NCBI RefSeq assembly: GCF_007644045.2
Contig: NZ_VMDW02000087.1
Location: 124,001 to 188,000, forward strand
DNA: 64,000 bases
Source: Vogesella urethralis
GTDB lineage: Bacteria > Pseudomonadota > Gammaproteobacteria > Burkholderiales > Chromobacteriaceae
Reading direction: 5' to 3'
Made by a program: the position numbers and the translations under genes. The stretch's first letter is position 1; each line of letters starts with the position of its first letter. Below are positions 1 through 8,955 of the stretch, in pieces. The notes beneath the pieces are model-generated. The model did no database searches and was not told where the DNA came from. It was given only the letters and a program-made list of their open reading frames with translations.

Positions 1-708
1 GTACAGCGCAATCTGCTCGGCGTGTTCGCGCTGGTGGCGCAGCGTGCTGCGCAGGTCGGCCTCGCGCTGTTGCTGCTGCACGTTCAACCGCGTCAGTTCA
101 TTGCCGATCCAGTGCGTCAGCAGCGCACCGAACAGCGCGTAACCCAGCGCAAACCACAGCAGGTAGCCGGGCACCACCAGTTGGCCGTCGCCCCACGGCA
201 GCGTCAGGTTGCTGGACAGCTGCCACAGGATGAACACGAACGACAGCAGCTTGGCCACCGCCGACACCAGCGAGCGCAACAGGTCGATGCTGTCGGTCAC
301 CAGCAGGTTCACGTCTTCGGCAATGCGCTGGTCGGGGTTGTCCGGCTCGCCGTGCAGGCCCAGGCGGTAAAAGGCGCGCTCGGCCAGCCAGGCGTCTACC
401 AGCTGGCGCGTCATCGCTTCGCGCCAGCGCAGGATCAGCAGCTTGCGCACCCAGTCAAGCGCCACCGCCACCACCACGGCGGCGCTGATCAGCAGGCAGT
501 AACGGCCCAGCAGCGGGTAGATGCGCGGTGTATCCAGCGCGCCCAGCGCGTCGTAGAAGTCCTTGTTCCAGAAATTGAGCCAGACATTCATCTGCACCAG
601 GATCAGGCCCATGCCGAGGATGGCCAGCAACAGCAGCCAGGCCAGCCAGTTGTGGCGCGAGCGCCAGTACGGGGCGGCCAGTTGCCAGAATTGACGCAGG
701 GTATTCAA
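1..708 (-). CDS. SbmA/YddA-type ABC transporter permease (partial; 3' end beyond window)
   Basis: The minus-strand frame stays open from base 708 to the window edge, giving about 236 residues with no stop. It reads as the membrane domain of the SbmA/BacA-YddA family: an N-terminal hydrophobic segment around residues 20-40, then the stretch QMNVWLNFWNKDFYDAL, typical of this family, then further membrane segments. The ATPase domain expected in YddA-type proteins would lie outside the window. The start is TTG, overlapping the TGA of the upstream peptidase gene, with GGAGA seven bases before it, so translation is coupled. In E. coli yddA and in fusD of Pectobacterium such a transporter sits with a TonB receptor and an M16 protease. 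I infer uptake of a peptide or cofactor released in the periplasm. Confidence 0.8.
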   Translation of the reverse strand, partial: MNTLRQFWQLAAPYWRSRHNWLAWLLLLAILGMGLILVQMNVWLNFWNKDFYDALGALDTPRIYPLLGRYCLLISAAVVVAVALDWVRKLLILRWREAMTRQLVDAWLAERAFYRLGLHGEPDNPDQRIAEDVNLLVTDSIDLLRSLVSAVAKLLSFVFILWQLSSNLTLPWGDGQLVVPGYLLWFALGYALFGALLTHWIGNELTRLNVQQQQREADLRSTLRHQREHAEQIALY

Positions 709-3515
709 GGTTGGGTCTCCATCAGTTTGGGGTCGGGCAGGGTCAGCAACAGGGCCAGGTTGCGGTCCAGCTGCAGCCCGCTGGCCAGCGCGCGCACGCT
801 GGCCGCGTCCAGCGTGGCGGCCAGGTCGGCGCTACGGCTCAGGTAACGGGTGTCGCCGTCGTGGCGGATGCTCAGTTGCAGGCGGTTGAAGCGGCTGTCG
901 TCGTCCGCCTGGCGGGCGGCGGCTTGTTGCCGGCCATACTCCAGCGCCGTTTGCAGATTGGCGTCGTCCAGCACCGCTGCCGGCTGCGCCAGGATGGCGC
1001 GTACGCGCAGCAGCAGCTCGTCCAGCCGTGCCGGGTCGGTACTGAACTGCCATTCGCTTTCCAGACGGTCGGTATCGGGGTTGAGCTTCAGGCTGAACTG
1101 CACGCTGTACACGCCGGCCGCTTCTTCGCGCAGCGAACGGCGCATGGCGGCGTGCAGCGCCCGCCCCAGCGTGGCCACCTGCAGCGCACGCTCGCCCTGC
1201 CACGCCATCGGCACGCTGCCGTAGGCCTGCACCCGCGCTACCGGTTCGCGCGCGATGGCGTGCCGGCTTTCAAAAAAGCCCGGCCGCGGCAACAGCGCGC
1301 TGGCGGTGACGGCGTTTGCGCGGCGCGGTATCGGCGCCAGGTAACGGTTGGCCGCGGCCAGCACGTCGGCCTCGCGGGCGTCGCCGCTGAGGTAGTGGGT
1401 AACCGGGCGCGCCACCAGCTGCTGCCACAGCGCCAGCAAGGCAGCCGGGGTCTGGCGGCGCAGCTCGGCCGGGGTCGGTGCCTGGTCGGCGGCGGTCAGC
1501 GGGTAGCGCAGCTTGCCCAGCGCGGCGTAGGCCTGGCTGGCGGCGCTGCTGTCGCGGCCCAGGCTGTTTTGCTGCAGGCGCAGCAGCGCCGGGTCGATGC
1601 CGGCGTGCAACTGGCGCGTCTGGTAGTAGTGCCACAACGTGGCCAGCTTGTCGGCGGGAACGCTGGCGCTTTGCGTCAGGCGCTGGGTGGTTTGCGCTTG
1701 CGACAGCCCCAGGCTCTGGTGTTGCTCCCAGCGGCGCAGCTGGGCGGCTTGCCAGCCGGCCGGGCCGCTGGCGGCGGCCAACTGGGCGGCCAGTTGCCAC
1801 TGCCAGCCAGTCGCGCCCGGCAGCCGGTAGCCGGCGCCCGATTCCGCCACGTAGCGCAGCTTGCCGTCCTGGTTGGCGCGGTACTGCCACACCAGGCGGT
1901 CGCCGTTGGCCAACTGCCACATCGCCACTTGCTGCGCCTCGTCGCGCCACAGCAGCGTGCTGCTGGCGGCCGGCAGCGCCGGCGGCAGTTCGGGCAGCGG
2001 CACGGGGGCCGGCACCGGCGGCTGCGGTACGGCGGGCAAGGGTTTGGCGGCAATATCAGCCTGCAGTGCCAGCACCTGCTGCGGCGTCGGCAGCGGTACC
2101 GGCTTCAGGCCGGGCGCCAGCATGAACAGCAGGCGGTCGGGGCTTTGCAGCCAGCCGCGCAGGTGGGCGATGACGTCTTCGTTGCGGATGCCGGCCACAA
2201 TGGCTTCCGCCATCGGCCCTTTCTGCGCCGGGTCTTGCAGCACGCGTTCGTCGGCGATGGCGTTTTGCAGCTCTTGCAACCATTTTTGTGCGTCCCAGCC
2301 GGCACTGCTGCGCGGCGTGCGACGTGCCACCGCCAGCAAGTCTTCACGCAGCGCGGTGAGCTTGGCCTCGTCCGGCGCTTGCGCCAGCAGCAGGTGCTGC
2401 AGCTGCAGCAGGTACTGCATGCCGGCGCGGTGCGCGTTGGGCTCTACCGTGGCGGCAAAGCCCAGCGTAAAGGTGGTACCGCCGATAAAGCCTTTGCGCG
2501 CCACCACGCTGCGCACACCGCTTGGCCGCAGCGGCTGGTAACGCACCAGCTCCTGCTTCAGCAGTTTTTCGGCCAGGTTGTCCAGCAGGCGGACGCGGAA
2601 GCCGGCGCTGTCCTGCGCCAGGTCGCTGCGGCTGCGCAGCACCCAGCCTACCTGGCTACTGCGGTTGTCGGCGTCTTGCAGGCGGCCGGTACGCAAGGTG
2701 TTGCCCAGCACCGGGTTGCGGTCGGCACGCTGCGGCAGTACCGCCGCCGGCCGCTCGGCAAACCAGTGGCGGATGCGCGCTTCCACCTGGGCGGCATCGA
2801 CAGCGCCCACCACCAGCAGCGCCATATTGTTGGGCTGGTACCAGCGCTGGTAAAAGCGCTGCAGGCTGGCCGCCGGCTGGGTGCGGATGCTGCGCTCGGT
2901 GCCGATGGTTGGCCGCAACGGCTGCAGGCCGCCCTCGCGCAGCAGCAGGCGGCGCTGCTGCTCCATGCGTTCGCGCGCGCTGAGCTTGCCGCGCCACTCT
3001 TCCAGCACCACGCGGCGCTCCTGCGCCAGGCTAGTGTCGCGGATCAGGGCGTGGCCGGCGATCTGCGACAGCAGGAACAGGCCTTGGTCCCATTGCGCCA
3101 GCTGCGCCTTGCCGGACAGGTTGAGCATGTACAGCGTGCGCTCGGAATTGGTCACCGCGTTGTACTGCACGCCGGGGCGCCAGCCCATGGCGGTCATGCG
3201 CCGCGCAATGCCTTCCGGCACGTCGCGGCTTTCGTGGAACATCATGTGCTCCACCAAATGCGCCACGCCGGACTGCTGTTCGTCTTCTTCCAGCGAGCCG
3301 GCGTGCACCAGCAGCTGGATGCCCAGCGTGTCGGCCGGTTTGCTGGCCGGCACGATGAAATAGCGCAGGCCATTGGGTAGGGTGCCGCGCTGGATGGCCG
3401 GGTCCCAGCGGAACGGCTCCACCGTCGCGGGGGCTGCATGGGCCGGCAACATGGCCGCCATGCCACAGGCGGCCAGCAGGCAAAGCCGGCGCGCCAGAGT
3501 AACAAGATGCTTCAC
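705..3515 (-). CDS. Periplasmic M16 zinc peptidase, PqqL/FusC-like
   Basis: A 936-residue M16-family metallopeptidase, close to the usual length of PqqL and FusC. It starts at GTG with GAGG six bases upstream; a longer frame exists but its first residues look non-coding. Residues 1-27 form a signal peptide ending in AHA, so the enzyme acts in the periplasm. The inverted zinc motif HLVEH is at about residues 86-90, followed by a conserved ERRVVLEEW segment carrying the third ligand; a second, inactive M16 half makes up the C-terminus. It lies 49 bases after the TonB receptor gene and overlaps the ABC transporter gene. By analogy to FusC it probably degrades a protein imported by the receptor. 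The substrate is unknown. Confidence 0.9.
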   Translation of the reverse strand: MKHLVTLARRLCLLAACGMAAMLPAHAAPATVEPFRWDPAIQRGTLPNGLRYFIVPASKPADTLGIQLLVHAGSLEEDEQQSGVAHLVEHMMFHESRDVPEGIARRMTAMGWRPGVQYNAVTNSERTLYMLNLSGKAQLAQWDQGLFLLSQIAGHALIRDTSLAQERRVVLEEWRGKLSARERMEQQRRLLLREGGLQPLRPTIGTERSIRTQPAASLQRFYQRWYQPNNMALLVVGAVDAAQVEARIRHWFAERPAAVLPQRADRNPVLGNTLRTGRLQDADNRSSQVGWVLRSRSDLAQDSAGFRVRLLDNLAEKLLKQELVRYQPLRPSGVRSVVARKGFIGGTTFTLGFAATVEPNAHRAGMQYLLQLQHLLLAQAPDEAKLTALREDLLAVARRTPRSSAGWDAQKWLQELQNAIADERVLQDPAQKGPMAEAIVAGIRNEDVIAHLRGWLQSPDRLLFMLAPGLKPVPLPTPQQVLALQADIAAKPLPAVPQPPVPAPVPLPELPPALPAASSTLLWRDEAQQVAMWQLANGDRLVWQYRANQDGKLRYVAESGAGYRLPGATGWQWQLAAQLAAASGPAGWQAAQLRRWEQHQSLGLSQAQTTQRLTQSASVPADKLATLWHYYQTRQLHAGIDPALLRLQQNSLGRDSSAASQAYAALGKLRYPLTAADQAPTPAELRRQTPAALLALWQQLVARPVTHYLSGDAREADVLAAANRYLAPIPRRANAVTASALLPRPGFFESRHAIAREPVARVQAYGSVPMAWQGERALQVATLGRALHAAMRRSLREEAAGVYSVQFSLKLNPDTDRLESEWQFSTDPARLDELLLRVRAILAQPAAVLDDANLQTALEYGRQQAAARQADDDSRFNRLQLSIRHDGDTRYLSRSADLAATLDAASVRALASGLQLDRNLALLLTLPDPKLMETQP

Positions 3516-3564
3516 GAAAAACCTCGGACAGGAACGGGGGCGGCTAGCGCCGCCCCACTGGGGG

Positions 3565-6396
3565 TCAGAACTGGTAGCCCAGCTCCAGGGTGAAAGTACG
3601 GCCACGCTCGTAGGTGGCGTAGCTGTCGCTGACGCTGAGCATGTTCTTGCGGTTGGTGACGTTCTCGATGCTGAGTTTCACCTGAGCGCGCTGGCTGCCG
3701 CTGATGCGCGGGTTCCATGCGATGACGGTATCCAGCGTCAGCGAACGCGGCAGCGCGGTCTTGCGCCATACGTCCACGGTGCTGCCTTCATAGGTGGTGG
3801 TACCGTCCTGCAGCATCTGCTGGTAGCCATCGCGGATGCGCAGCAGGTTGCTGATGCTGAGGCTGTACGCCGGCAGCGAGGTGATGGCGCCCAGGCGCAG
3901 CGTCCACGGCCGGTTGTAGTTATCGGCCGGCATATCGCTGTAGCGGATGAACTGGCCGTCGTACTGGATGATCTCGTCGGCGGCCTTGTCGCTGCTGTAG
4001 GTGTCGGCGTAGCTGGAATAGTTGCTCTTCACGTCGCTGTTGTTGAACGCCAGCCAGAAGCTGGTGCGGCTATTGCCCAGTCGCCACGGGCTGCGGCCGG
4101 TCCAGCTGAGCGTGAAGTCGCGGGTCTGGCTGCTGCCCTGGTTGGTGAACACATAGCACTGGCTGGACGCGCAGTCGCTCTGCCCGGTGACCAGGCGCTT
4201 GACGATCTGCTGCTTGCCGTCGCGACGGGTCAGCCGCACGTCGAACGGGCCACCGGCCCAGTCCGGTTCCCAGCTGATGCCTAGCGTGGCTTCATCGTCG
4301 TACGGGCTGTCGATGTCGGACAGGCGGTTGGTGGTTTTGGACTGTACCGGGCTGCTCCACACCAGCGAGCTGGTGGTGCGGGTTTGCGTGTACTGCAGGG
4401 TGTGGATCTGGTCCTGCAGCGCGTAGGCCAGCAGCGAGCGGCCGTAGTAACGGTTGGCGCCGGCGTTCAGCGACAGGCCGGGCGCGGCCTGCCAGGTCAG
4501 GCTGCTGCGCGGCGCCAGGTTGAGGTCGCGCGTCAGCGTGTCGTGGTCGGCACGCAGGCCCAGGCGCAGCTGCCAGTCTTGCCAGCGCATCTGGTCGTCG
4601 ATGTAGGCGGCGCTGCTCAGCGCTTCCATCTCGGCACCGCCGGCCTGGTAGGTAATGAGGCGGCGGAAGTACTGGCCGCGCCCCTGCGCCAGGGTGGCGG
4701 TGGCCGAGCAACCCTCGGTATCCACGCTGCCGTCGGCATACTGGCACGACGCCATGGCGCCGCTGGTAGGCAGGTTGGCCGGCGTCAGCCAGTAGCGGGT
4801 GGTGCTCAGGCGTTCGTACTCGGCAGTCTGGTGCTTGAGGTCGATACCGGTGCCGATCTTGTGCGACAGTGCGCCATCACCGGCCAGGTCGAACGACGCG
4901 GCCAACTTGTAGTTGACGGTGCGCAGTGTCTGGTCCACGTCGCCCCACGCCCCTTCCAGGCTGGTGGGGTTGCTTTCGCTGGCATCGCCCCAGTTCTTGG
5001 CGGTAGACCAGCGCCAGGCGCGGTAGTAGTCCACATCGCTGCGGCGCGACTGTTCGTTCTGCATCAGCGACAGCTGCTGGTTCAGCGTGACCTTGCCCAG
5101 CTCGGATACCAGCCGCCCCGACAGCGCGGTACCGCCGCTGCGGATCTGGTAATCGCTGTCTTTGGCGTCGGCGATGAAATAGCCGTTCTCCGACGGCGCG
5201 TAGCTGAAGGTGATGTCGCCGCTGTGCGGGCTGTCTTTGGGCGACCAGTCGGCCTTGATGGCCAGCGAGTCCATGCGCCGGGTCTGGGTCACTTCCTGGC
5301 TGAGCACATTGCTGCTGTTGTCGCTGCTGAAGCGTTTGAGCGGAATCTCCGATTCACGCCGTACCGCCGACACCACCACGCCCCAGTCTTCGCTCGGGCG
5401 GGCTTCCACATTGGCCTTGTACGTCCACTTGCGGTAACGCGGCTGGTTGTCGGCGTCGGACGACTTTTCAAACGCGCTCTGGCGGCGCGGGTCGATGATC
5501 TGCTCGCTCCACGCCGACGAGGTGTAGCCAATGCTGACGCTGCCGCCCAGCGTCTTGCGCGCGCGGCACAGCTCGGCTTCCACCACGCCGCCGGTGAAGC
5601 GGCCGTACTCGGCCGGCACGTTGTTGTCCAGCACGCGGGCATTGCACAGCTGGCTGCTGTCGTAGGCCAGCGCCTGCGCCTGGCCGGGGATGTATTCCGG
5701 GTTGGTGGTGACGATCTTGTTACCCGGGTCCAGGTCGTTGGCGATGGACAGGCCGTCTACCAGCATCTCGTTCTGGTACGGTTTGGCGCCGTGGATGCTG
5801 ATTTCGGCCGGGCTGATTTCGCCGCCGGTGGCCGACGACAGCTGCGCTTCGTCAAACTGGATATTGGGATTGATGCGCAGCTGGCTGGTGAGGTCGCCGT
5901 TGGCCGCCGGCAGCAGCTGCAGCATTTGCTGGTCCAGTTTTTCCGGCGTGCGCAGCAGCGGTGCGGTGACCACCACCGGCGCCAGCGTGGCCGGCTCGCC
6001 CTCGGCCGTACTGGCCGGGCGCAGCACCAGCTGGTAACGCTGGCCGGCTACCGGCTCGGCGCGGTAAGGCGTGGCCGCCAGCAAACGGGCAAACCCCTCG
6101 GCCACGGTGAACTGGCCGCTCAGCGCCGGGCTTTGCCGGCCGGCCAGCCATTGCGCGTCAAACGCCAGAATCACGCCCACGTCGGCCGCGTAACGCGCCA
6201 GCGTGGTGGCCAGCTGGCCGGCGGGCAGCTGTACCGTATGGCGCGTGGCTGCTGCGGCGGCGGTATCGGCCCAGGCGGGGGCCGGGGCGAGCGCGGCCAG
6301 CACGGTGAGTGCCGACAGGCCAAAGCTGAGCTGGCGCAAGGCCTGGCTTAATGGTGTAAGGCGGGGAAGTGCGTGCGATGCAGTAATGTTCTTCAT
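3565..6396 (-). CDS. TonB-dependent receptor with N-terminal STN signalling domain
   Basis: A 943-residue outer-membrane receptor. A long signal peptide (about 1-43, ending PAWA) precedes an STN domain (about 55-125, with LPAGQLATTLARYAADVG), which links FecA-type receptors to a FecR anti-sigma factor. A plug domain follows (from about residue 140, with SIHGAKPYQNEMLVDG), then a 22-strand-type barrel ending in the aromatic residue F of GYQF. Paired cysteines lie in predicted extracellular loops. The gene follows fecR by 97 bases, a gap that holds a Fur-like site and could carry its own promoter. The M16 peptidase next to it suggests a protein or peptide ligand rather than a simple siderophore; this is inference. 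Confidence 0.92.
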   Translation of the reverse strand: MKNITASHALPRLTPLSQALRQLSFGLSALTVLAALAPAPAWADTAAAAATRHTVQLPAGQLATTLARYAADVGVILAFDAQWLAGRQSPALSGQFTVAEGFARLLAATPYRAEPVAGQRYQLVLRPASTAEGEPATLAPVVVTAPLLRTPEKLDQQMLQLLPAANGDLTSQLRINPNIQFDEAQLSSATGGEISPAEISIHGAKPYQNEMLVDGLSIANDLDPGNKIVTTNPEYIPGQAQALAYDSSQLCNARVLDNNVPAEYGRFTGGVVEAELCRARKTLGGSVSIGYTSSAWSEQIIDPRRQSAFEKSSDADNQPRYRKWTYKANVEARPSEDWGVVVSAVRRESEIPLKRFSSDNSSNVLSQEVTQTRRMDSLAIKADWSPKDSPHSGDITFSYAPSENGYFIADAKDSDYQIRSGGTALSGRLVSELGKVTLNQQLSLMQNEQSRRSDVDYYRAWRWSTAKNWGDASESNPTSLEGAWGDVDQTLRTVNYKLAASFDLAGDGALSHKIGTGIDLKHQTAEYERLSTTRYWLTPANLPTSGAMASCQYADGSVDTEGCSATATLAQGRGQYFRRLITYQAGGAEMEALSSAAYIDDQMRWQDWQLRLGLRADHDTLTRDLNLAPRSSLTWQAAPGLSLNAGANRYYGRSLLAYALQDQIHTLQYTQTRTTSSLVWSSPVQSKTTNRLSDIDSPYDDEATLGISWEPDWAGGPFDVRLTRRDGKQQIVKRLVTGQSDCASSQCYVFTNQGSSQTRDFTLSWTGRSPWRLGNSRTSFWLAFNNSDVKSNYSSYADTYSSDKAADEIIQYDGQFIRYSDMPADNYNRPWTLRLGAITSLPAYSLSISNLLRIRDGYQQMLQDGTTTYEGSTVDVWRKTALPRSLTLDTVIAWNPRISGSQRAQVKLSIENVTNRKNMLSVSDSYATYERGRTFTLELGYQF

Positions 6397-6409
6397 GGGC
6401 TCACCAGCA

Positions 6410-6422
6410 AATGAGAATCAGT
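6410..6422. promoter_or_regulatory. Possible second Fur site before the TonB receptor gene
   Basis: AATGAGAATCAGT resembles the 6-1-6 Fur core AATGATNATCATT with two mismatches. It lies 14 bases upstream of the receptor start, where bound Fur could block a secondary promoter in the fecR-receptor gap. Confidence 0.5.
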
Positions 6423-6493
6423 CGTTATGCTGGTAGGCCGAACGATGGCGGCAAAACAGACACCCCGCTGCCAAAAAAATTTTGCGCCGCGCG

Positions 6494-7438
6494 TCAACGC
6501 AGCGTCAGCAGCGTCCATAACGGGCCACGGCGCACGATCTTCACCGGCAAGGTGGCGGTAATGGCCTGCAGCGAAGCTTGCGGGTTGTCTTCGGAAAACG
6601 CACCGGATACCGGCAAGGCAGCCGCTTGCGGGTCGCACAGCAAGGCGCCGGGATAATGCGGCGCCAACTGCCTGACGACGTCACCCAGGCGGGCATTGAC
6701 CACCACGATGCGGCCGCTGACCCAGTCCGGCGTGGCGGCGTCCGGCGCCTGCGGCAAACGCTGCGCCTCCTCGCCCAGCTCGCCGTGCTCGCCGGCCTGC
6801 AGGATCAAGCCGGCCGCTCCCGACCACGGCTGCAAGCGCACCGCGTGTTGCTGTACCGCCACGCGGGTGCGGTCGGCTGCCAGAGCCACGGTGAAGCGCG
6901 TGCCCAGCGCCGTCACCTGGCCGTGGCGGGTTTCCACCTGCAGCGGCCGATACGGCGTGTGCGGGTCGCTGGCGGTGGTAATGGCCACCTCCCCTTCCAG
7001 CAGCCGGATCAGGCGGCGCTGCTGGTCGTAGCTCACCTGCACCCGCGCCCCGGCACGCAGCACCAGCTGGCTGCCATCGGCCAGCGTCACCCGCTGGCGA
7101 CGGCCGGCGGCAGCATGAAACGACTGCGGTACCACGCTGTGCTGCAGCCGCAGCCAGCCCTGCCAGCCCGCGCCCAGACAGCCCAGCAGCAGCACGCACT
7201 GGCGCAGCGTACGCCGCCGCCCCTGCCGCTGCTGCAACAGCTGGCGGCCCAAGCCCGCCGGCAACGGTTGCAGCCGGTCGGTCAGGCTGGCCAGCTGCTG
7301 CCAGGCCTGTTCGTGCAAAGGGTTGGCCGCACGCCATTGCTGCCAGGCGGCACGGTCGCCATCGCTGGCCTCGCCCGCACTGAACAGCACGTGCCATTCG
7401 GCGGCCTGCCGCAAGATAGCCGGGGTCAGTGTCGCCAT
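6494..7438 (-). CDS. fecR: FecR-family anti-sigma factor / sigma regulator
   Basis: A 314-residue FecR protein. Residues about 10-50 form the cytoplasmic N-terminal domain (DUF4880-like, with AWQQWRAANPLHEQAWQQL). One membrane segment lies near 77-95. The periplasmic FecR domain follows (with VTLADGSQLVLRAGARVQV and VTALGTRFTV) and ends in an STN-like segment. It would hold the adjacent sigma factor inactive and release it when the receptor binds its ligand. The ATG is two bases after the fecI stop, so the two are co-translated. A longer in-frame extension on this strand runs through fecI in another frame and is not real. Confidence 0.9.
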   Translation of the reverse strand: MATLTPAILRQAAEWHVLFSAGEASDGDRAAWQQWRAANPLHEQAWQQLASLTDRLQPLPAGLGRQLLQQRQGRRRTLRQCVLLLGCLGAGWQGWLRLQHSVVPQSFHAAAGRRQRVTLADGSQLVLRAGARVQVSYDQQRRLIRLLEGEVAITTASDPHTPYRPLQVETRHGQVTALGTRFTVALAADRTRVAVQQHAVRLQPWSGAAGLILQAGEHGELGEEAQRLPQAPDAATPDWVSGRIVVVNARLGDVVRQLAPHYPGALLCDPQAAALPVSGAFSEDNPQASLQAITATLPVKIVRRGPLWTLLTLR

Positions 7439-7440
7439 GT

Positions 7441-7977
7441 TCAGTCCTGCGCCAGCTGGTAGGTCAGGCAATGGGTCAGCGCCTTCACCATGTAGTTCTT
7501 GACGCTGCTGACCGACACCCCCAGCGTGCGGGCAATGTCGGGGTAGCTCATGCCGTCCAGCTGCGCCAGCAGAAAGGCCTGCTTGGGGCGGCTGCCCAGC
7601 CCGTCCAGCATGGCATCCACCTGCAGCAGCGTTTCGATCACCAGCGCTTGCTGCTCCGGCGACGGCGCTTGTGGTTCCGGCTGGCTGGCCAGCACCTCCA
7701 GGTAGGCGCGCTCCAGGTCCTGGCGGCGAAACAGGTCTATCATCAGCCCGCGCGCGATGGTCACCAGAAACGGCCGCGGGGAATGCAGCGGCGCCAGCAA
7801 CTGCTTGTGCAGCACGCGTACGAAGGTATCGTGCGCCAGGTCGGCCGCGTGGTCCTGGCTGGGGCCCAGCTTGCCGCGCAACCAGCCCTCCAGCCAGCCG
7901 TGATGCGCCCGGTACAGGGCATCGACGCTGGCGAGGTCTTGCTGGGCAAGGCGTGGCGGTGGCAAGGCGTGGGGCAT
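7441..7977 (-). CDS. fecI: FecI-type ECF RNA polymerase sigma factor
   Basis: A 178-residue extracytoplasmic-function sigma factor. Region 2 includes DLAHDTFVRVLH (about 46-57) and SPRPFLVTIARGLMIDLFRR, the FecI signature. Region 4 at about 115-170 contains the helix-turn-helix MSYPDIARTLGVSVSSVKNY. It is the first gene of the iron-import operon and has a Fur box just upstream. It should direct transcription of the receptor, peptidase and transporter genes when the receptor is occupied. Confidence 0.92.
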   Translation of the reverse strand: MPHALPPPRLAQQDLASVDALYRAHHGWLEGWLRGKLGPSQDHAADLAHDTFVRVLHKQLLAPLHSPRPFLVTIARGLMIDLFRRQDLERAYLEVLASQPEPQAPSPEQQALVIETLLQVDAMLDGLGSRPKQAFLLAQLDGMSYPDIARTLGVSVSSVKNYMVKALTHCLTYQLAQD

Positions 7978-8000
7978 GGCGGCGCAAGCAATTAAATAAC

Positions 8001-8013
8001 AATGATTATCATT
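8001..8013. promoter_or_regulatory. Fur box upstream of fecI
   Basis: AATGATTATCATT is a perfect 6-1-6 inverted repeat matching the core of the Fur consensus. It lies 23 bases upstream of the fecI ATG, so iron-loaded Fur should repress the operon. Confidence 0.85.
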
Positions 8014-8221
8014 TGGCAGCTTGCCGATTTTGTCAATCGCGTGACTAATCCCGCGCTAACACACCACTCTGCCCCCATGCCAAGCACAGCGCCACGATGC
8101 GAACAATACGGCAGCCCGGCGCAGATTATTGCTACGGCACAGCGCTGTTACGACGTTGGCAAGCATCTCCTGTCAGGTTGCGTGTCTTGTTGATTCGTCG
8201 CAAAAAAACCGCCACGCCCAC

Positions 8222-8237
8222 TAGACTGACCAGTCTA
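8222..8237. promoter_or_regulatory. TetR/NemR operator upstream of nemR
   Basis: TAGACTGACCAGTCTA is a perfect 16-base palindrome ending 11 bases before the nemR start. A close relative lies before the nitroreductase gene, so this is very likely the autoregulatory site. Confidence 0.8.
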
Positions 8238-8248
8238 TTTACCCTATC

Positions 8249-8866
8249 ATGCACCCCATGGCACGAGAACGACTGCACACCGACACCCGCGAACACATCC
8301 TGGCCACCGGCGAGGCGCTGATTCATGGCCGCAGCTTTACCGCGATGGGCCTGACCGAACTGCTGAACGAAGCCGGGGTACCGAAGGGGTCGTTTTACCA
8401 TTACTTCAAGTCGAAGGAAGACTTCGGCGTGGCCATGCTGACCCGCTATTTTGCGGTGTACCGCGAGCGTGTCGGCCTGCTGCTGGCCGATGACAGCATC
8501 GGCGATGGCCGGGCCCGGCTGCTGGCCTACTTCCGGCAATGGCTGGACAACCACGCCCGCTGCGAGGCGCACAGCTGCCTGGCGGTAAAACTGGCGGCCG
8601 AGGTGTCCGACCTGTCCGAGCCGATGCGGCTAGCGCTGCACGAAGGCATGGACGCCATCGTGCACAGGTTGGCCGCGTGCATTCGCGCCGGTCAGGCCGA
8701 CGGCAGCATCAAGCCGCAGCTGCCGCCGGACGAAACCGCCTACGCGCTGTACAGCCTGTGGCTGGGCGCCGCGCTGATGCAGAAAACGCAGCACAGCCTG
8801 CTGCCGCTGCAGGCCGCGATGATCCATACCGAAGGCCAGCTGGCGCCCTGCCGCCCGGCAGCCTGA
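8249..8866 (+). CDS. nemR: NemR-like TetR-family repressor
   Basis: A 205-residue TetR regulator with an N-terminal helix-turn-helix (about 28-57, GLTELLNEAGVPKGSFYHYF). The C-terminal ligand domain contains HSCLAVKLAAEVSDLSE, very like the segment around the redox- and electrophile-sensing Cys106 of E. coli NemR; here the cysteines are at about 105 and 110. It stands directly upstream of a nitroreductase and nemA, the classical NemR targets. A second ATG nine bases further in is an alternative start; neither has a clear ribosome site. Confidence 0.85.
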   Translation: MHPMARERLHTDTREHILATGEALIHGRSFTAMGLTELLNEAGVPKGSFYHYFKSKEDFGVAMLTRYFAVYRERVGLLLADDSIGDGRARLLAYFRQWLDNHARCEAHSCLAVKLAAEVSDLSEPMRLALHEGMDAIVHRLAACIRAGQADGSIKPQLPPDETAYALYSLWLGAALMQKTQHSLLPLQAAMIHTEGQLAPCRPAA

Positions 8867-8875
8867 TAGACACAC

Positions 8876-8905
8876 ACCGTTTGCCCACGCGCAGGCGGTT
8901 TTTTT
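8876..8905 (+). terminator. Probable terminator after nemR
   Basis: An imperfect stem (CCGTTTGC against GCAGGCGG) is followed by seven T residues. It separates nemR from the nitroreductase gene, which has its own operator. Confidence 0.55.
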
Positions 8906-8916
8906 GAAGCACAATC

Positions 8917-8931
8917 TAGACGACTGGTCTA
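8917..8931. promoter_or_regulatory. TetR/NemR operator upstream of the nitroreductase gene
   Basis: TAGACGACTGGTCTA has the same arms (TAGAC...GTCTA) as the site before nemR and lies 24 bases before the nitroreductase start. It should put the nitroreductase-nemA-DJ-1 genes under NemR control. Confidence 0.75.
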
Positions 8932-8955
8932 ATAACTTATTCTTTGGAGCTTGTG

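Noticed and set aside
711-3380. 889-codon plus-strand open frame opposite the M16 peptidase
   Set aside because: It is antisense to a clear peptidase gene, rich in Gln, Arg, Ala and Gly as expected of high-GC shadow frames, and shows no domain.
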